Origin: Pleurobrachia bachei
Taxonomy: Eukaryota > Ctenophora > Tentaculata > Cydippida > Pleurobrachiidae
Length of the DNA stretch: 21,356 nucleotides
Assembly: GCA_000695325.1 (NCBI GenBank)
Contig: AVPN01001097.1
Coordinates: 2,696 to 24,051 of the forward strand
Reading direction: 5' to 3'
In this document: in pieces, positions 9,301 through 16,770 of the stretch
How the letters are laid out: the number at the start of each line of letters is the position of its first letter
Numbering within the stretch: the first letter of the stretch is position 1
Made by a program: the position numbers and the translations under genes
Notes under the pieces: model-generated
What the model saw: only the letters and a program-made list of their open reading frames with translations
Databases searched by the model: none
Told to the model about the DNA's origin: nothing

Positions 9301-9515
9301 ATGGCTGACCGAGACTTATGGCGAGAACTTACCTACAGTGTTCGAGAAGTGTTCGAGAATACCACTCGCCATAAGTCAAGTAAGTCAAGTAAGTCAAGAC
9401 AGTACATACCAGACGAGGACAGAAGGGTAGAAAGGGACCGTAGTGTTTCATTGACTGACGTTTTACTGGTTGGGTGTTGTAAGATTTGGAGCAACAGCTC
9501 CAGGTCTTTGTCCAT
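3368..9515 (-). CDS. TERB1: TERB1-like meiotic telomere adaptor: ARM-repeat N-terminus, C-terminal Myb domain, 10 exons
   Basis: Exons in transcription order: 9515-9410, 9214-9086, 7482-7236, 7001-6916, 6757-6632, 6405-6280, 6147-5979, 5679-5358, 5245-4580, 3538-3368. All introns are GT..AG and every junction keeps phase; the product is 715 residues. Residues 1-330 are Leu-rich paired helices of armadillo type (MDKDLELLLQILQ at the start). Residues 331-659 look disordered, with an Asn run in exon 8 and Pro/Ser tracts in exon 9. Residues 667-711 form a Myb/SANT repeat with Trp669, Trp688 and Trp710. TERB1 in vertebrates has this order and about this length. With TERB2 and MAJIN it ties meiotic telomeres to the nuclear envelope; that role is family knowledge, not shown here. 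The exon 3 acceptor could instead lie 9 nt downstream (7474). Exon 10 is duplicated at 1608-1778. The name rests on architecture, not alignment. Confidence 0.68.
3632..4045. repeat. Inverted-repeat element in TERB1-like intron 9 (upstream copy)
   Basis: Arms CGACGTTCCAACGTCGT + TTAGAC (within 3632-3656) and its inverted partner (4023-4045) match at 21 of 23 positions. They enclose about 365 bp with one diverged TCAGAGCATTGGCCTGAC motif (3746-3764). It looks like a small non-autonomous transposon. Its counterpart in the duplicate is 1875-2347. Confidence 0.5.
4052..4896. repeat. Segmental tandem duplication, upstream unit
   Basis: This is the partner of 2354-3198 at an offset of 1698 bp. It holds the 3' part of exon 9 and most of intron 9 of the TERB1-like gene. 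Beyond 4896 the exon continues uninterrupted to 5245, so this is the complete copy and the one at 2354-3198 is the truncated one. Confidence 0.85.
7113..7177. repeat. Three successive TTC-triloop palindromes in TERB1-like intron 3
   Basis: GGCCGC-TTC-GCGGCC (7113-7127), GGCGCGC-TTC-GCGCGCC (7135-7151) and GGTAAC-TTC-GTTACC (7163-7177) are perfect hairpins that share the loop TTC. They lie between exons 3 and 4 of the TERB1-like gene. The third recurs with base-pair-preserving changes at 20318-20332 and 13367-13381. Confidence 0.8.
7671..7677 (+). promoter_or_regulatory. TATA-like box of the cysteine protease gene
   Basis: TATTTAA lies 39-45 nt upstream of the protease ATG, the spacing expected for a TATA element with a short 5' UTR (CCACCACCACTCAACACATC...). 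No other gene start in the window shows such an element. With the strong codon bias of the gene this suggests high, regulated expression. Confidence 0.5.
7716..8972 (+). CDS. Papain-family (C1A) cysteine protease, prepro form, 3 exons
   Basis: Exons 7716-7891, 8060-8178 and 8284-8972 join in phase to give 327 residues. Residues 1-14 are a hydrophobic signal peptide. Residues about 32-95 are an I29-type inhibitory propeptide (RMRNFNN, GITTFADWT). The mature enzyme has the oxyanion Gln131 in KNQG, nucleophile Cys137 in NACWAFAG, His271 in GNHAVTAVGY and Asn287 in IRNSYGTTWGEGGYG. The spacings Q-6-C and H-16-N equal those of papain, so it should be an active secreted or lysosomal endopeptidase. 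Odd points: the usual DWR before GAVKNQG is missing (SFKSYFGAVKNQG), NSW is NSY, and the protein ends in acidic EEE. Codons are strongly biased to C/G or GGA/CGA, unlike the neighbouring gene. It lies wholly inside intron 2 of the TERB1-like gene, antisense to it. The specific cathepsin subfamily is not settled. Confidence 0.93.
9058..9063 (+). terminator. Polyadenylation signal AATAAA of the protease gene
   Basis: AATAAA lies 86 nt after the protease stop codon, and a TTTTG/TGTTTGTCTGTGT-rich stretch surrounds it. Cleavage 10-30 nt downstream would fall at about 9073-9093, on top of the exon 2 donor (9085-9086) of the antisense TERB1-like gene. Confidence 0.7.
9313..9399. repeat. 13-bp inverted repeat plus 9-bp tandem repeat in TERB1-like intron 1
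   Basis: GACTTATGGCGAG (9313-9325) is exactly repeated inverted at 9365-9377. Three copies of a 9-bp unit (TAAGTCAAG) follow at 9372-9398. A direct repeat GTGTTCGAGAA x2 lies in the hairpin loop. The structure begins 10 nt inside the intron, right after the exon 1 donor. Confidence 0.7.
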
Positions 9516-9610
9516 AGTTACTAAAGGAAAATAAGGGGGAATGATTTATCAATAGGAGAGTAGAGAGTACCACAAATATATATATCTGCAATGTCTACAT
9601 AGTACATTCA

Positions 9611-9616
9611 TTTAAT
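9611..9616 (-). terminator. Possible polyadenylation signal ATTAAA of the RING/TRAF gene
   Basis: On the minus strand this reads ATTAAA, a common variant of the poly(A) signal, about 315 nt past the stop at 9930. I saw no canonical AATAAA between this gene and the TERB1-like ATG at 9515. It is weak evidence by itself. Confidence 0.3.
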
Positions 9617-9929
9617 AATTGAATCATTTTTAGTCACATTGAAAGAAAAACATAATACAAATATAATACAATCTCACTATATAAATAACAGTATATTACA
9701 CAACCTCGCACCGTGTGGAGCACTGTTTGTCACTCAAACAACAATCCCAGAAGAAAATATGCCTCATCCCATCGGGTTTGAGTCTCCTATGCTCTGACAT
9801 CTCTCTCTCACACCTCATGTCACTACACCTCCATCTACCATGATGCAGCTCCTCTCCAAGGGGTCCATGGACAAGGTCAGAAGATGGCATTGCCAGCAGT
9901 TGCATCTGTAACTTTGCGTATTTTACCTC

Positions 9930-10583
9930 CTACACATTGAGACCGGAGAACATTCTCTCCAGAAGGGCCTCCGATTGTTGGTGGAATTGTCTGAGAGGTT
10001 TGAGGACACCATCGCAATCGTGATGGTCTATCTCATCGGCACAAATCAGTGATTGGCAACTACCTTGGCATTGAGTTTGGCGCTTTGGACATTCCACCTT
10101 ACAGTGCCAAACCCAATTCTTGAGAATGCACGTTTCCAAGCAGCCCCTGTTCTCACATGGTACTGGTTGATAAAGGCACGTGTCCACATGATCTTCAATA
10201 GTGTCCACCGAGCTAAGGACGGGACATCCGGGATACTCACAAGTAACCGTTTGGAGGGAATATACGGCTACTCTCAATTTATCATTTCGAGTTAGAGTTT
10301 TACTGTTCACCGGAACTTGACACGATGGACAGATGATTGTGGTGGTTTTCTTGCCTTCAGTCAGGCACCGATAGCAGTAAAACTTGTTGAAACAACAGAG
10401 GAGATACACAGGGTCGGGGGATACTCGATCGCAAATTCTGCAGACCATGTCGTCGCTCACTCCGCTCACAAATCGCGATGGTGGGAGGGCTGCTCCGTTC
10501 AGGTCGAGACTTGTTAGGAAACTGGCGTTGTTGGTAAGTGTAGCCGTTGAGAGGTGACTCATTTTACTTAGTGGTCGGTGCAT
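9930..10583 (-). CDS. RING-finger protein with TRAF-type zinc fingers, single exon
   Basis: The 217-residue frame is uninterrupted. Residues 48-88 form a RING-like cluster: C48-x2-C51, C63/C64, C70-x2-C73, C85-x2-C88. Asn66 sits where the ligand His is expected (CFNKFYC in place of a C-x-H pattern). Residues 115-136 (C-x4-C-x11-H-x3-C), 143-165 (C-x4-C-x11-H-x4-C) and 172-190 are TRAF-type zinc fingers. A short helical tail (RQFHQQSEALLERMF) follows, and there is no MATH domain. Such proteins act as ubiquitin ligases or adaptors in signalling, but the missing His leaves ligase activity open. The start could also be Met8 (10562). CCCCCCTAG directly before ATACCACCATG may be a 5' UTR acceptor. 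After the TAG stop, 77 further codons stay open in the same frame. The TERB1-like gene starts 414 bp downstream on the same strand. Confidence 0.85.
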   Translation of the reverse strand: MHRPLSKMSHLSTATLTNNASFLTSLDLNGAALPPSRFVSGVSDDMVCRICDRVSPDPVYLLCCFNKFYCYRCLTEGKKTTTIICPSCQVPVNSKTLTRNDKLRVAVYSLQTVTCEYPGCPVLSSVDTIEDHVDTCLYQPVPCENRGCLETCILKNWVWHCKVECPKRQTQCQGSCQSLICADEIDHHDCDGVLKPLRQFHQQSEALLERMFSGLNV

Positions 10584-11090
10584 GGTGGTATCTAGGGGGG
10601 ATGTGATATATGTAATGATGGATGGTAATTAGTGATCAAGTAATTCATTTACCAAGACCTGTTAGATTAGTGCAAGTAGCTTGGTGACGCAATCACCTTT
10701 ACAACTCCAGTGGTCGAGTTGCAAGTAGTGTCATGACAGTGCAGGCCAAGGCCAGATATTGTACGAATATTCCACGCACAATATTTGGAAATCGCCCGAA
10801 GGAATTCTTGTTACGTCAAGTGTGAAGTGCTTCTTTCTTGTGGCCATAATTATTGATACTATTGATAGAAACTCAAAATGCAGATAATATGTGTCGGATA
10901 ATATTTTAATCAATCCAATCTCATTGGATCAATAATCACCATTTTATGGTATAATTTACATTTCTAGAACAATATTATCTGTCTAATCAATAAAATTCCC
11001 AGACCCTCAAGGGCATCAAAGATATAATGCACTGATATGTACTGTTCTTTCCCCAATTCATTGCTCTTCACTCAGTGAACACCGCCAATT
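10584..11090. other. Region upstream of the RING/TRAF gene, no gene seen
   Basis: This is AT-rich sequence without splice-bounded open frames that I trust. It should contain the promoter of the minus-strand RING/TRAF gene. No TATA box or other clear element stands out. Confidence 0.4.
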
Positions 11091-11125
11091 CTCTCTCTCG
11101 GCCTCGCTCTCTATCTCTCTATCCC

Positions 11126-11174
<49 letters not shown>
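11091..11174. repeat. (CT)n microsatellite
   Basis: Imperfect CT repeats become a pure CT run from about 11140 to 11172. It lies directly before TCTGTTAACAG, so on the plus strand it would act as an exceptionally long pyrimidine tract for the candidate exon at 11192. Confidence 0.9.
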
Positions 11175-11177
<3 letters not shown>

Positions 11178-11191
11178 TCATCTGTTAACAG

Positions 11192-11437
11192 TTTACTGTT
11201 AACCTAGTGTCCTATATTGTGGTATCCTTTGGAGAGGGTTTTGGTGTTGATTCAAGCCGAGAACCACCTTTCACTTCAGATCCTGGAATTGTTGCAAATC
11301 CTAATCCCCGCCGAGCCAGATCTATGACAACACCCAGCCCTTCCACGAGGTGGAATCTCCGGTTGACTCCATCGAGATCGAGAAGCGCAATCAATCAACC
11401 AAAAATCAACAACAATCAATCAACGCTGAAAAAATAA
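11192..11437 (+). pseudogene. Candidate terminal exon or decayed gene fragment with a frame conflict
   Basis: A 3' splice site with a long CT tract (TTAACAG at 11191) opens a frame that runs to a stop at 11435-11437 and starts FTVNLVSYIVVSFGEGFG. From about 11320 a different plus frame reads much more like protein: QIYDNTQPFHEV, then ESPVDSIEIEKR, ending INAEK at the stop TAA at 11435 region, with mostly C or G third positions. The two halves would join only with a one-base shift near the CCCCGCC run at 11307-11313. That fits a relic with a frameshift, or two alternative readings of which one is real. I do not recognise a family. Confidence 0.3.
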
Positions 11438-12973
11438 CCCGACCACTCGACCTTATCAGTAAAAATCATTTGATTTAGCAATGCAGCTGAAGTATACACA
11501 ATGTAAGAACTGGAGATGCTCGAGATATCAGTGTATAACGAAGGAATTATACCAATTAAACTGACCCAATCAAAGGACACCGTGTGTGGAGAAGAGTTAA
11601 TGAATATGAAATATGAAATATAATGAACCCTTGGTGACATAGAAAATTGGCGTGACCCCCCGCACACGCCAGATGTCAATGTTACCCAGATTTACTGGAC
11701 CCTCAGACTTTGTTGAAATGTTCCCAATCATGTTTCAACAGTCCATGTCTACAAATGGCAAACAATCTCAACATGCGGATGGCATTAAGAGATCTTTGAG
11801 TACCCTTGGAATCAGAGTCGAACTCTGTACTAGTTGCTTTTCTAAAAAATATACATGAAAAAGATTTATGGGATGCCACACGGACTTAAGGGACCGTGAA
11901 CGGCCTCAAATACCACTGAGGGACTATAGGACGGTCGGTGAGACGAAACCTCACCTTGGCAGCAGGTCACGTGGTGCTGTTCGAGGGAAAGCTAATGTTG
12001 TTGCTAGATAAGAGGTGGTAAATGGCCGCTTCAAACCGAACCACATTCACCCGAACAACTTAGTAATATGTCATTGAAGGATTCAGGTTTAGAAGGCCGA
12101 AGGGGGTTGCCATTGGTGGGGCCTTTGTGGTGTGCGAAGAGGCGTGTGGAATCTGCATAACCAAATATGGACTGCACATCCAAAGTTTTGGAACCCTTTT
12201 CTGCATGACAACACCCCTGACAGCAAAAAGAAGAAAAAAGAGCCATCGTCAAAGTGAAGGAAGACCCTGATTGAAAAAGACAAGCCGCGGCTTCTAGCAG
12301 ACACCCAGCAACATGGGACAACTCAACCAAAAAGAAAGACGACTGACTGGATTGACGAGACGGGCACTGGCGGGTTCCAAAGAAACATTCTCGTTCACGG
12401 AAAATAAGGAACAATAGATTGAACAAGAATTATTATTGCATTATGTTTCATAATGCTGTGTTTCCCTGCCAACGAATATTCAAAACGATCACATTCACTG
12501 ATATCTGCGATGAGATCTGTTAAGCGCCGTCCGAACTAGATGACACCGTGCAAGGTGATCTGATCGTCGTCGCCAACGCCTAATTACAATGTTATGTGAG
12601 ACTAAGCTATGCATGGGAACTTCTCACTTTCCATCAGTCACCATACTAACGAGCTGAGCTTTCAACGCCTTTTAGCTTCGATCAGATCAACTAAGAAGTT
12701 ATATCTATTCAAGCGCTAATGGCGCCGCTATGCTGTAACGCGCGAGGTGTGAAAATAGTGTGCTGCGTTGTCAGTGTGCGCGCGCAGCAAACTTTGAGCG
12801 CGCGCCACCACAATCCGTAGTGAGATAACTTTGCGGACGACTGACTCGGTTGTTATGTGCGCGGCGCCGTTGTAGCGTTACGGACGGATGGACGGACACT
12901 TTTAGTTAACTACACAATCTGCTGATTTCTAAACCCTGAATGATCTTTTAGCACGTGCGTGCTAAAACATCAT

Positions 12974-13006
12974 CCTGGGTCAATGCCCTTCGGGCATTGA
13001 CCCAGG
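12974..13006. repeat. Perfect 15-bp palindrome with TTC loop
   Basis: CCTGGGTCAATGCCC, loop TTC, then the exact complement GGGCATTGACCCAGG. This is the longest perfect member of the TTC-loop hairpins in the window. No gene lies near it. Confidence 0.9.
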
Positions 13007-13350
13007 CAGGGAAAAAATATCGTGTCAAGACGAGGACAATCATCATAAGTGATAATTCTTGATAAGCTGAAAATATCTTGACACTGTACGTGCAGGATCT
13101 ATAAGAACAATGGCCAATGGCCCAGGCCCTTCAAAATTTAATAGACATAAACCGGAGATTTCTTTGTAAAAATTTATTAGTTGTCGCATACAATAGTTGG
13201 CAGTTATTACAAATTACTAATAATAAACATAGCACGGTATCAGGATCCTCAGTAAAGACGGCCAATGCTCTGACCAGCGACCGCGGTTTACGCGAATAGG
13301 GTCTTAAGCCAAAGCTCTGATCACGATTTTCTCAAATTGCACGTTTTAGC

Positions 13351-13381
13351 CTGCCCGCAAGGTAGGGGTAATTGCGTTACC
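13351..13381. repeat. Copy of the GGTAAY/RTTACC hairpin motif
   Basis: CCGCAAGGTAGGGGTAAT, then TGC and GTTACC, resembles the sequence at 7150-7177 (CGGCAAGGGAGGGGTAAC, then TTC and GTTACC) over about 30 nt. The stem here closes with one T-G wobble. Confidence 0.6.
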
Positions 13382-14304
13382 AACTGTCGAAATACTTTTT
13401 AATTTGAACTACAGACTATATTTATGATCACAGAATATCGATCATTCAAGAGAAACCAAATAAAGTGACTAAGAGAAAGTTACTGGAGCATGTAAATAAT
13501 ACATATTATAGATATTCATAAATCGGTTTTTGCCAAAACCGAATGAATGCTTAACTATACAATAAATCGGGGAAGAGGTTAGGGAGGGTGCAATTAATTG
13601 TTGAGTAAGGGGTTACTAAATAACCCCAAAAGTGTTAAATCTCAGACACACTAATGTTTAATTTAGGGACATGGAGATTCGATTGCAACACAGCTGCAAG
13701 TTTTGTGGCTTAGAGTAACATCTATGTGTAAACAGCTAAGTAGTTATCATTAAATAGTAGAGACTGGCGGAACAAATATAACAGTTCTGGTTATCAGTTA
13801 TCTCGGTTATAATCTCGTCTGGGATATATATTGTGTGTCTGAGATATTACAGTGTCCCATAAATATTGTCCATTGGTGATTTTTTTTTCTTCAAGAAACT
13901 GATCATTCGTGAAAGAAAAAGAATGGTCCTACGGTATTTCTGACATCCTTGGCTCCATTCCTATAGGTCGGGATTTCTACGTGCCCATACAGAAGGGCTG
14001 CTGTTAGACTGTTAGAGGTGAATTTAGCAGGCCAGTCTTGTAACGGCCTTAAAACTTTGTACCTGGCCTAAACCATCTCGGCACCATCTAGCTTCAGGAA
14101 GCTCATCTCTGATCCCTTAGGAGGTAATGTGGCGACTTACTACTACTTAAAACAGGAAGGTAAGAATAATATCAAGCATGGCAACATCTGAACTTTATAG
14201 ACTTTTAACGGCCATGGCAACGCAGTACAAATATTCCCACCTACAACCCTTCTTCGAGGCTACTAAGAAATCTATTCCGATAATAATATGACATGCTGGG
14301 AAGT

Positions 14305-14373
14305 AATAACTATAGCTGTAGCTCAGCAAGTACCTAAACTTCTTTGTGTCAGTTTATTGCAGCTATAGTTATT
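14305..14373. repeat. Short inverted repeat abutting the transposon
   Basis: AATAACTATAGCTG (14305-14318) is perfectly inverted at 14360-14373, enclosing 41 nt. Its right arm runs into the TA that flanks the neighbouring transposon, so the transposon may have inserted at the edge of a pre-existing hairpin. Confidence 0.6.
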
Positions 14374-14374
14374 A

Positions 14375-15282
14375 GGCCGTCCAGTAAATATTTTCGTTTG
14401 GCTTTTGTGGGACAATGGTTTGAGCTAGAGCAAAATGGACTTCACCACCGTGGGTCTCAAGCGATTTTGAATCAGATTATATAACTTGATATCAGAATGT
14501 GGTGGTTCTCAGATCCCACGAGGCCTCTTTCTATACCCCACTCTCGTTGCTGCTGCATATGGAAAATCACAATTTTCAAGTTTTAGTACTAAAGCTGCTG
14601 TACTTCTTAAAAATGATACCGGAGTGATGTTTTGTTGTATCAAGCTTGTTCATTGGACAATTGTCTATCGTTTAAGATGTAATGAAACATCTTATCTTTA
14701 ATTTTACACTGACCAATGGGCCTCCAAAAAGTTTTGGTCAAAATTAGAAACTTTCACTTCCGGGTCTCACCAGGATTGGCTTATAATGAAAAACTCTGCA
14801 GTAAAAGTTAGTTCTAAGTCATTTCTAAGACCTAGTGAACCCAACTATGTGATTAGTTGACTTAAAAAGTGATTTATTGATGTTTTCGAACATGCCTGTA
14901 AAACAGACCCCGTTTTTTTGCACTTTTTCGCTTTTTAATGTTACATTTACTGTTCTAGTAGTAACTAGCGAACGCTCAGAGGCATAAATCGCATATATAT
15001 TTCATCCTTAGACGATTTGCTATTGATTAAGCACCATTGGAGCTAAAAAGACTGTACCAGTTTTCTTAGGGCAGCATTTAAAAAACTTTGGTAACCCCGT
15101 GCAGCAGCAACAAGAGTGAGGTAGAGAAAATAGCCTGCCGGGACCTCAGAACAGCCATATACCGATATCAGGCAATATATTCCGATCCAAAATCGAGTGA
15201 GAAAAACGGTGGCGAAGTCCATTTTCCTCTATCTCATACCGTTTTTCCATAAAAGCCAAACGAAATTATTTACTGGACGGCC
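14375..15282. mobile_element. 908-bp Tc1/mariner-like MITE with TA target-site duplication
   Basis: The terminal inverted repeats begin GGCCGTCCAGTAAATA. The outer 32 nt (14375-14406 versus 15251-15282) differ at one position, and weaker similarity continues to about 100 nt on each side (AAAATGGACTTC, CGATTTTG). TA lies directly outside both ends (14373-14374 and 15283-15284), the target duplication typical of Tc1/mariner elements. The interior encodes no transposase; the longest frame (14486-14701) has no recognisable motif. It is therefore a non-autonomous copy dependent on an element elsewhere. Confidence 0.8.
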
Positions 15283-15493
15283 TAGTATTTTGATGGTTAA
15301 CTGAAGTTTTTGAATTCAACAAAACTGTGTTTTGTCTTACATACCCTATCTGGCGCCACGACCACATCTGACCGCATTTTCGAATCAAATGGAGTATGGC
15401 GCCGCCATACAGTAGATACCACGACGCTAGTTTTCAACTGAATTTGAAACTAACTTTCTTTTCAAAGTAGGGTAGGTGAAGCTCTAAAACAAG

Positions 15494-15616
15494 ATGGCAT
15501 CAACATCGTCTGTACAAGTAGGGGAGGGAGGAGGAGGGAGGACTCGACTGCAGTCCTTCCACGAACAGTCCCTCTCAGTGTTTAGTGCTATGATTTCAAG
15601 AACTCCTGAACACGAG
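15494..15616 (+). CDS. First coding exon of an unidentified plus-strand gene
   Basis: ATG in a good context (ACAAGATGG) opens 41 codons that end at the donor GAG|GTAATT in phase 0. The product starts MASTSSVQVGEGGGG and continues to LQSFHEQSLSVFSAMISR before the donor. Codon use is ordinary and there is no signal peptide. A 36-nt piece at 16319-16354 (TTTCCAG acceptor, ESQVKSFETHIK, donor AAG|GTGAAT) is phase-compatible and could be exon 2. Later exons are not resolved. Plus-strand AATAAA signals at 18202-18207 and 18293-18298 would let the gene end before the convergent minus-strand gene. No family recognised. Confidence 0.5.
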
Positions 15617-16003
15617 GTAATTCGCTGATTATTTCATTGTTTAGTTAATTAATCAAAATGTATGTTCCCTAATTACTTCTTGTGATCGAGGAGAACTGTT
15701 CAGTTTATTTCATTCCCATCCCACAAAGTTCTTGCTCTCGACTGTCTCGGCTCTCTCAGCCGCTCTTTTGAGAGGGGACAACAGACAACTTAGGCTCCAT
15801 TATAATTATAGACAGCTCTTAGTCAGTAGTCTAGACCACATGGAATGCAGGGACTGGGGTTGCTATGGTACTTCTGCACAAATATAGTGGTTACCATAGC
15901 GACACACCTGTGCGGCTAGACAGCCTTCACGCCTATTTAACTCATGAAATGTAGGCAGAGATATAGACTTGTCATTAGGTAGGAGCCAGGAAGCGACCGA
16001 ATA

Positions 16004-16096
16004 TTCGGTTCGGTTCGGTTCGGTTCGGTGATTCGGTGTTTTTTCGGTGGTTCGGTTCGGTTCGGTTCGGTGGAAAATTTTGACCGAACCACCGAA
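16004..16096. repeat. (TTCGG)n pentanucleotide repeat with inverted partner
   Basis: Two runs of TTCGG units (16004-16030 and 16051-16071) are followed by GACCGAACCACCGAA (about 16081-16095), the inverse of TTCGGTGGTTCGGTT at 16043-16057. The repeat array can therefore fold back on itself. Translations of it are low-complexity artefacts. Confidence 0.85.
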
Positions 16097-16318
16097 TTTT
16101 TTGTTCAAAAAATGGCCAGGAATCAGGCTTTTTCAGCCATGATTTTTCAATTATTTAACGAAAAATTTTATGGATTTCAGTGTCAATTTTGCCATATGGG
16201 CAATGTTTTTTGTCTGGCTAGTTCTCAACACCTTGATCGGTGCTCTCCGTGACTTTTTCGAGAAATATTTAAAGCGGGAAATCAGTGTATTTACTAAAGG
16301 GAGATCCTAAATTTCCAG

Positions 16319-16354
16319 GAATCTCAGGTCAAGTCGTTTGAAACGCACATCAAG
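16319..16354 (+). CDS. Possible 36-nt exon of the plus-strand gene
   Basis: TAAATTTCCAG|GAA and AAG|GTGAAT bound twelve codons, ESQVKSFETHIK, that are in phase 0 at both ends and compatible with the exon at 15494-15616. The short length makes a chance match possible. Confidence 0.3.
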
Positions 16355-16770
16355 GTGAATCGAGTTGTCTGTTGACTGTTGTGTTTGAATTGTGGAAATT
16401 TCCACTTTGGAAGTGCGCTTGTCAGCGCTTTCGCATTTTCAGCAGAAAAAAAAAAAGTTTTGAAATTTGGAAATTTAATTTCAAGCGCGCGGGCGCAACA
16501 GACCTAAACATGCGCGGATTTTATTTGCGCGTTCACAATTTCCCGCGCCCGCGCGACTCAAGATCATAAGTGATACATCGCGCGTTCCAGTTCGTTTCTA
16601 AGATGCGCCGTAAACCATGCCGATTGCCCTATCGCTATCCCTATTTTGGAGGCAGGAGGGTTGAGATCCAGAGATAAATAGTACGCCGTTATGCAATAAT
16701 ATGTGTTTGCTGTATACCGATTTGACGAATTTAGACTACTTCCCTGTCTATGATCGTTGTTCTTGATGTA

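Larger units (their letters stand above)
11438..14304. other. Long stretch without a recognisable gene
   Basis: I see no exon here that I would defend. A frame at 12031-12426 (minus) and one at 11652-11858 (plus) are open, but they lack splice signals and domain features. The stretch contains a GC-rich island with many GCGC words (12720-12900), a perfect 33-nt palindrome (12974-13006), two inverted copies of the dispersed motif (13261-13275, 13308-13322), a GGTAAT hairpin (13367-13381) and a GGGGTTA-CTAAA-TAACCCC hairpin (13609-13627). Confidence 0.4.

Noticed and set aside
12031-12426. 131-codon open frame on the minus strand
   Set aside because: No domain, no splice or start context, and a composition expected from GA-rich non-coding sequence. 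Only length favours it.
12660-12715. Stretch resembling U2 snRNA (GCCTTTT...AGATCAA...TATCT)
   Set aside because: The branch-site-binding GTAGTA core and correct spacing are missing. The resemblance is too weak to call a gene or a pseudogene.
13960-14165. Protein-like pieces in two plus frames (for example DILGSIPIGRDFY)
   Set aside because: Interrupted by stops, with no splice sites and no recognisable family. It may be a gene relic, but that is not supportable.
15863-16108. Frame with repeated EPNRT residues
   Set aside because: It is a translation of the (TTCGG)n array.
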